The position numbers were made by a program, and so were the translations under genes. The notes beneath the pieces are model-generated. The model made no database searches and was not told the origin of the DNA. It worked only from the letters and a program-made list of their open reading frames with translations. DNA of 37,512 nucleotides from Desulfobacterales bacterium (GTDB lineage: Bacteria > Desulfobacterota > Desulfobacteria > Desulfobacterales > SURF-7). Numbering within the stretch: the first letter of the stretch is position 1; every line of letters begins with the position of its first letter. Location of the stretch: NCBI GenBank assembly GCA_028277765.1, contig JANQFQ010000058.1:1-37512 (forward strand). The letters run 5' to 3'. Shown here one piece after another: positions 32,934 to 37,512 of this stretch.

Positions 32934-34643
32934 ATGTTTCATATTATAAAATATATCCGGCGTTTTTTTGAAGCATATCCGGCAATTCACAGATTGTTTT
33001 CCAACTATGGACAAAAAGCATATAAACTTGGCCGGTCTTTTGGTTTAAGGATACCTATTGTTCCCCAGGCGGCGTATTTTAGGTTAATTCATCTGATGGA
33101 ACAATACAGGAAACCGCTTTACAGGAAAAATGGAACGCCGCGTATTCTGTTTTACACACCCCGTTTCTGGAACCTGCATTCGACCATTGAAAGCATCCTG
33201 GCGCATGCGCTTTCCATGCGTGGGGCGGAATGTGTTTTCAGCTCTTGTGCAAGCATCCAGCCCATATGCAACATCACCAACGTTCACCATGGTTTATCAA
33301 TGCCCTGCAAAGACTGCGGGAAACTCATTGGTCGCATGATACAAAAAGGCGGATACCCGAATCATACACGGTCTGAATTTATTTCATCACATGATAAGAA
33401 AGAAGCGCGCGAATCAATTGATCGTCTGAAAGATAATGAACTTCACAGCTTCATTTATGAAGGCTTGCCCCTGGGAGAATTAGTACTCATTTCTACAAGA
33501 TGGTTCCTGGTTATGCATAATATAGAAAAAAATCCTATTGGAATGAAAATTTATCGCAACTTTCTATATGTTGCTATTCTGGTCTGCAAAGAATCTAAAA
33601 TGCTTCTCAACTCTTTAAAGCCGGATATCGTTGTCGTACTCAACGGACTTTTTTTCGAGGAAAGTATTATGCTAAAATGGGCTTCAAAGCTATCTATACC
33701 TCATGTAACATATGAAGCCGGAACGTTAAGAAACTCACTTGTGTTTGCCCGTAACAAGGTCGCGTGCTGGTATAATCCTTCAGAGCACTGGCAGGATTAC
33801 GCTGAGAGGCCCATGACTGCAGGCCAGTTAAAATGGCTGGATGATTATCTGCAGGATAGACAGGGTAGTAGTAGAGATATTGTTCAATATTGGCCGACTA
33901 ATGAAAAAACGATTGAAAGTATAGAAAATCGATTGAACATGTCAACACAGAAAAAAATAGTCGTGCTGTTCACCAATGTTATTTGGGACAGTTCAGTACA
34001 GGGCCGTGATACCGGGTTTAAAGGACATTATGAATGGATTGTACAAAACATTTACTATTTTTCCAAACACCCTGAATATCAGTTGATCATCCGTGTCCAT
34101 CCAGCTGAAATATGTTTAAAAGGACATGAAACAATTGAACGTGTTGCTGAATATATTCAGGCCTCGTTTCCGCAGCTCCCCGAAAACGTAACAATCATTC
34201 CCCCTGAAAGTGATATAAACTCATACCGACTTGCTGAATTAGCCCACCTCATTGTTGTTTATGCATCTACAATTGGATTAGAATCCGCTCTTATGGGAAA
34301 AACGGTCGTCGTAGCAGGGCAGGTTCACTATCGCGGAAAAGGATTCACAATTGACACCCATTCACAAGAAGACTATTTTAACAGCATTGAAACAATTTTA
34401 AACAAATCTTCTGAGGAATTAACAGTGGATGTCGACCTGGCTAGAAAATACGCATTCCTGCTGTTTAATCGACATATGATAGATTTTTCATCCTTGATTG
34501 ATCAGTATCACTCCTCAAAACTGCGATTAAGTTTTGATGACTTAAACACGCTTAAAAAAGGAAACATAGACGAGCTGGATTCAATCTGTGACTTTATAAT
34601 TCAAACACGTGGTGATTTAAAAAAAGACACGCTTATATTTTGA
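32934..34643 (+). CDS. Capsule_synth-like glycosyltransferase (KpsC/KpsS-related)
   Basis: The 569-residue protein has two GT-B-like halves. The C-terminal half shows LIIRVHPAE (384-392), NVTIIPPESDINSY and LIVVYASTIGLESALMGKTVVVAG (in two stretches). This pattern is of the capsule polysaccharide biosynthesis family that includes the KpsC/KpsS Kdo transferases. An earlier segment YEAGTLRNSLVFARN (260-274) and a CKDC motif (125-128) are also visible. No signal peptide or membrane segment is seen. Since Kdo and nonulosonic acids are both alpha-keto acids, a role in transferring the NeuB product is attractive but unproven. A one-base gap couples it to the flippase. Confidence 0.72.
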   Translation: MFHIIKYIRRFFEAYPAIHRLFSNYGQKAYKLGRSFGLRIPIVPQAAYFRLIHLMEQYRKPLYRKNGTPRILFYTPRFWNLHSTIESILAHALSMRGAECVFSSCASIQPICNITNVHHGLSMPCKDCGKLIGRMIQKGGYPNHTRSEFISSHDKKEARESIDRLKDNELHSFIYEGLPLGELVLISTRWFLVMHNIEKNPIGMKIYRNFLYVAILVCKESKMLLNSLKPDIVVVLNGLFFEESIMLKWASKLSIPHVTYEAGTLRNSLVFARNKVACWYNPSEHWQDYAERPMTAGQLKWLDDYLQDRQGSSRDIVQYWPTNEKTIESIENRLNMSTQKKIVVLFTNVIWDSSVQGRDTGFKGHYEWIVQNIYYFSKHPEYQLIIRVHPAEICLKGHETIERVAEYIQASFPQLPENVTIIPPESDINSYRLAELAHLIVVYASTIGLESALMGKTVVVAGQVHYRGKGFTIDTHSQEDYFNSIETILNKSSEELTVDVDLARKYAFLLFNRHMIDFSSLIDQYHSSKLRLSFDDLNTLKKGNIDELDSICDFIIQTRGDLKKDTLIF

Positions 34644-34702
34644 TTTGTCCATGTGGTCTAGCCTTGGGGACCCGGTTTTAAAATCAAAAATTAAGGCACT
34701 CA

Positions 34703-35584
34703 ATGATCTTAACCGTAATAATACCGACTTATAACCGCTGTGCGTCATTAAAAAAGGTCCTGCTCAATCTGACGGACCAGCATTCCATTGACTTTAATAA
34801 ACTTGAAATTATTGTTGTTGATGACGGATCAACAGATGAAACCGAAACAATTGTATCAAAGATCTCTTCAGGAAGCGATGTAAACATCAAATATTTATAT
34901 TGTAAAAATAAAGGTCCCGCTGCCGCGAGAAATAAAGGGATAGTCAATGCCTCTGGCGATATAATTCTTTTTATCGGTGATGATATTTTTGGGGAGCCGG
35001 AATTTCTTTTCCAGCATTACTCATGGCATAAAACCTTATTTCCTGAAGAAGATATTGCCATCCTTGGATATTCCCCGATCGTTCTTCCCGGCGATCATAA
35101 GACATCACTAACCCAGGAATGGCTTAACCGCAAACAATTAGCTTATCAGGATCTCACCCATTCTAAAGAAGCAGATTATTATTATTTTTATACATCAAAC
35201 ATTTCTCTTAAGAAAGACTTTCTTATGCAAAACGGCATGTTTGATGACCAATTCCCTTTTGCCGCAGGAGAAGATATCGAACTCGGTTCACGGCTCTCTC
35301 GTGCCGGTATGAAATTGATATATAACAAAAAAGCTTTGGCATATCATGAACACCCGATAACGTTCTCCAGTTTTTTTAAGCGATATTTTACTGCGGGCCG
35401 CGCTGAGGCAATTTTTCAAATGAGCAAAGCCCACACATCTGTTCTTCTATGCAGCCCAAGGAATAAGTTTTCTCCCTTTTTAGTTAAAAATCCCTTGAAA
35501 CTGATATGCTTCATGTTTCTATACTTGTCCTCTATACTCTTTACTTATTACGGTTTTTTTTACGGGAAACTAAATGATACATAA
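34703..35584 (+). CDS. Family 2 glycosyltransferase
   Basis: The 293-residue protein starts with the GT-A signature VIIPTYNRCASL (5-16). It continues with VVDDGSTDET (38-47), GPAAARNKGI, the metal-site IGDD (91-94) and AGEDIELGSRLSRAG (188-202), which carries the ED acceptor-base region. A hydrophobic C-terminal segment (LICFMFLYLSSILFTYYGFF, in the last 30 residues) suggests membrane association. It presumably adds one sugar of the repeat unit on the cytoplasmic face. It overlaps the next gene by 11 bases. Donor and acceptor are unknown. Confidence 0.92.
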   Translation: MILTVIIPTYNRCASLKKVLLNLTDQHSIDFNKLEIIVVDDGSTDETETIVSKISSGSDVNIKYLYCKNKGPAAARNKGIVNASGDIILFIGDDIFGEPEFLFQHYSWHKTLFPEEDIAILGYSPIVLPGDHKTSLTQEWLNRKQLAYQDLTHSKEADYYYFYTSNISLKKDFLMQNGMFDDQFPFAAGEDIELGSRLSRAGMKLIYNKKALAYHEHPITFSSFFKRYFTAGRAEAIFQMSKAHTSVLLCSPRNKFSPFLVKNPLKLICFMFLYLSSILFTYYGFFYGKLNDT

Positions 35585-36572
35585 AACCATTATCAGCCCC
35601 ATGGCACTTGGAAACGGGGCATATATTGTTCATAAAATGTTGGAAGAAAATCTGCATGGTTATCGTTGTACCACTTACAACCCAAAATGGACGATGATCC
35701 CCTTTTTATTGAAATTTGCCGCCCCTTTTGGCAATGCGGATATCATTCATACGCCGCCTGATTATGCCTTCTTTTTTAACCGGAAATCAGCACCACTCAT
35801 CCTTACTTTCCATAATTACGTTCTGGATAGATGGATGAAACAGCACAGCTCATTTTTACAAAAAACACATTATTCCCTGGATCTCCGTTTATGGACTTTG
35901 CTGGGAGTAAAGCGAGCACATACAATAACCGCGGTTAGCAATTTTACAGCTGAACTTGTTAAAAAAGATTTAAAATTAACAAAACCTGTAAAGGTAATTT
36001 ACAATGGCATCGACACAGAACATTTTATACCTGCATCAAACAAAAAGGATTTAAATAGTGACATCCGGGTCCTGTTCTCAGGCAACTTAACCAGGCGTAA
36101 AGGCGCGCAATGGCTTCTGCCCATCGCCAATAAACTGAATAAAAACATCCGAATATACTATACCGAAGGACTTAGGAAAGGACGCTTTTTTTCCCATAAT
36201 CCAATGCTTAAATCAGTCGGATCAGTACCCTACAACGAGATGCCTGATCAATACAACAAAACTGATATCCTGCTGATGCCTACAGTGCGTGAAGGCTTTG
36301 GTTTATCTGTGGCTGAGGCGATGTCCTGCGGACTGCCAATAGTTGCCAGCGATTGCTCTGCCATTCCGGAGTTGGTTGATGAAGGCAAGGGCGGTTTCCT
36401 TTGCCCGGTGGGAGATGTTGATGCGTTTGCTGAAAAAATAAATATTCTGGCGGATTCCCCAGAATTAAGATATGAAATGGGTGAATACAACAGGGCAAAG
36501 GCTGAAGAAAAATTTACACTAAACCGTATGGTAAAAGAGTATAAAGATCTTTTCGATACTATACTTTCCTGA
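35574..36572 (+). CDS. Family 4 glycosyltransferase
   Basis: This 332-residue GT-B protein has an N-terminal acceptor domain ending near VIYNGID (141-147) and a donor domain with LFSGNLTRRKGAQWLL (167-182). It has the retaining GT4 motif E-x7-E (Glu240, Glu248) in REGFGLSVAEAMSCGLPIVASD (in two stretches), followed by NGG-like GKGGFLCPVGD. It overlaps the GT2 gene by 11 bases, a sign of coupled translation. It likely adds a further sugar of the same repeat unit from a nucleotide donor. Specificity unknown. Confidence 0.93.
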   Translation: MIHKTIISPMALGNGAYIVHKMLEENLHGYRCTTYNPKWTMIPFLLKFAAPFGNADIIHTPPDYAFFFNRKSAPLILTFHNYVLDRWMKQHSSFLQKTHYSLDLRLWTLLGVKRAHTITAVSNFTAELVKKDLKLTKPVKVIYNGIDTEHFIPASNKKDLNSDIRVLFSGNLTRRKGAQWLLPIANKLNKNIRIYYTEGLRKGRFFSHNPMLKSVGSVPYNEMPDQYNKTDILLMPTVREGFGLSVAEAMSCGLPIVASDCSAIPELVDEGKGGFLCPVGDVDAFAEKINILADSPELRYEMGEYNRAKAEEKFTLNRMVKEYKDLFDTILS

Positions 36573-36597
36573 AAACATAAACATTTATTATTAAACA

Positions 36598-37362
36598 ATG
36601 ATATCTCACGAACATCAGTATCAGTATAATTTTTCTGAAAAACATAAAGATGAGATGTATAATATTCAGACAAGGGAACGAAAAGCGGCGACAATAGTCG
36701 CCGTATTGCGGGATCATCTGAAATCCGGGATAAGGTCGTCTTCCGTCATTGATATCGGATGCTCTACCGGAATTATTACAAATCTCCTTTCGTTTCACGT
36801 AAATAAAATTGTTGGCATTGACATTGACGAAACCGCAATCGACTTCGCGAAAAAAAATCACTTGAGAAATAATCTTACCTTCAAAACATCAGATGCAATG
36901 CATATCTGTTACCCTGACAACAATTTTGACATTGCAATATGCGCCCATATTTATGAACACGTTCCTGATGCCTCAATCCTTATGTCCGAAATTTACAGGG
37001 TATTAAAGCCGGGAGGTATTTGTTATTTTGCCGCAGGCAACCGGCTGAATATTATTGAAGCGCATTATCAGCTGCCTTTCCTGTCAATTATACCGAAACG
37101 ATTTGCACATTTTTATTTGAGACTAACAAACAAAGGTACTCATTACTATGAAAAACATCTGACCCACAGGGGGCTGAAAAAACTTACCAGGGACTTTGAA
37201 ATAATTGATTATACCGGCAAAATTATTGAAAATCCGATATTTTTTCATGCAGAATATATGATAAAAAACAGATCACTCAAAGCCATCATTGCCCGGAAAA
37301 TAGTGAAATACGCGTACTTCCTGTGCCCGGGCTATATCTGGCTGTTGCGGAAAAAAGAATGA
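36598..37362 (+). CDS. Class I SAM-dependent methyltransferase (Methyltransf_11-like)
   Basis: The 254-residue protein shows the canonical motif I VIDIGCSTGIITNL (50-63), an acidic motif GIDIDETAIDFAKK, the motif IV region FDIAICAHIYEHVPDA and motif V VLKPGGICYFAAGN. It lacks the zinc ribbons of the other two methyltransferases in the locus. The C-terminal part is basic and aromatic-rich. As the last recognised gene, 25 bases after GT4, it may methylate the finished glycan or lipid carrier. Its stop is 9 bases before a palindromic element. Confidence 0.88.
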   Translation: MISHEHQYQYNFSEKHKDEMYNIQTRERKAATIVAVLRDHLKSGIRSSSVIDIGCSTGIITNLLSFHVNKIVGIDIDETAIDFAKKNHLRNNLTFKTSDAMHICYPDNNFDIAICAHIYEHVPDASILMSEIYRVLKPGGICYFAAGNRLNIIEAHYQLPFLSIIPKRFAHFYLRLTNKGTHYYEKHLTHRGLKKLTRDFEIIDYTGKIIENPIFFHAEYMIKNRSLKAIIARKIVKYAYFLCPGYIWLLRKKE

Positions 37363-37371
37363 TTTCAGGGT

Positions 37372-37504
37372 ACCTCTAAAAATTAGGTTTTTGGTTTGAG
37401 TACAAGGCATGCAAAAATTTTAACCGGAGGAATACATTGAGTATTTTGAGGATTAAAATTTTCGCATAACGCCGTAATCGGGCCAAAAGACAATTTTTAG
37501 AGGT
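37372..37504. mobile_element. MITE-like 133-bp palindromic element
   Basis: Perfect 13-bp terminal inverted repeats, ACCTCTAAAAATT (37372-37384) and AATTTTTAGAGGT (37492-37504), enclose two arms that pair imperfectly along most of their length (GCATGCAAAAATTTTAA against TTAAAATTTTCGCATAACG). The centre is around AATACATTGAGTATT. No coding capacity fits. It looks like a non-autonomous miniature element, and its hairpin may also stop transcription of the glycan operon. Confidence 0.75.
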
Positions 37505-37512
37505 GGCCTTAA

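Overview
The window reads as a chromosomal segment from an anaerobic Gram-negative bacterium, most likely a member of the Desulfobacterota (former Deltaproteobacteria). This is inferred from the run xerC-hslV-hslU-argB-argD-argF-argG-argH followed by an LptM-like lipoprotein, from the family-4 (4Fe-4S) uracil-DNA glycosylase, and from dense palindromic intergenic repeats. No rRNA or marker gene fixes the species.

Left half (1-16580), all on the minus strand. It begins with tRNA-Cys and tRNA-Gly, a transaldolase-like fructose-6-phosphate aldolase, a small YHS/TRASH-like membrane protein, folK and a CGKKGPP lipoprotein. Next come five arginine biosynthesis genes (transcribed argB, argD, argF, argG, argH), the HslUV ATP-dependent protease, the tyrosine recombinase xerC, a truncated HAD phosphatase, a small Rho-N-domain protein, uracil-DNA glycosylase and coaBC. 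The spacers, up to about 1 kb, contain no convincing genes. They hold several families of short inverted and direct repeats, some reaching exactly to the stop codons of flanking genes.

Right half (16681-37362), all on the plus strand and looking AT-richer. It is a 20-gene surface-glycan locus. A consensus-like promoter, with an 8-bp palindrome overlapping its -10 box, drives a winged-helix regulator that carries a degenerate nucleotidyltransferase-like domain. The sugar-building genes follow: SpsF-like cytidylyltransferase, Gfo/Idh oxidoreductase, DegT aminotransferase, SDR epimerase, GNAT acetyltransferase, a divergent NeuB-type synthase, a sugar N-formyltransferase, a NodB-type deacetylase and an AsnB-type amidotransferase. 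Then comes an amidination module (N-acetyl-sugar amidotransferase, HisH, HisF), flanked by two zinc-ribbon methyltransferases. Assembly genes complete it: Wzx flippase, KpsC/S-like transferase, GT2, GT4 and a third methyltransferase. The locus ends in a 133-bp MITE-like palindrome.

How it may work together (inference): NeuB and SpsF point to a CMP-activated nonulosonic acid. The aminotransferase, GNAT, formyltransferase and amidotransferase-HisHF genes point to a multiply N-substituted (acetyl, formyl, acetamidino) sugar. Wzx and the transferases would build and export the glycan. The most notable single observation is that the HisF paralogue has lost its catalytic Asp11 (Thr here) but keeps the ammonia-gate residues. 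It therefore looks like a cyclase turned into an ammonia conduit. The locus also lacks a recognisable NDP-sugar 4,6-dehydratase and a NeuC/PseG-type hydrolase, so the route to the NeuB substrate is not the textbook one or uses genes elsewhere.
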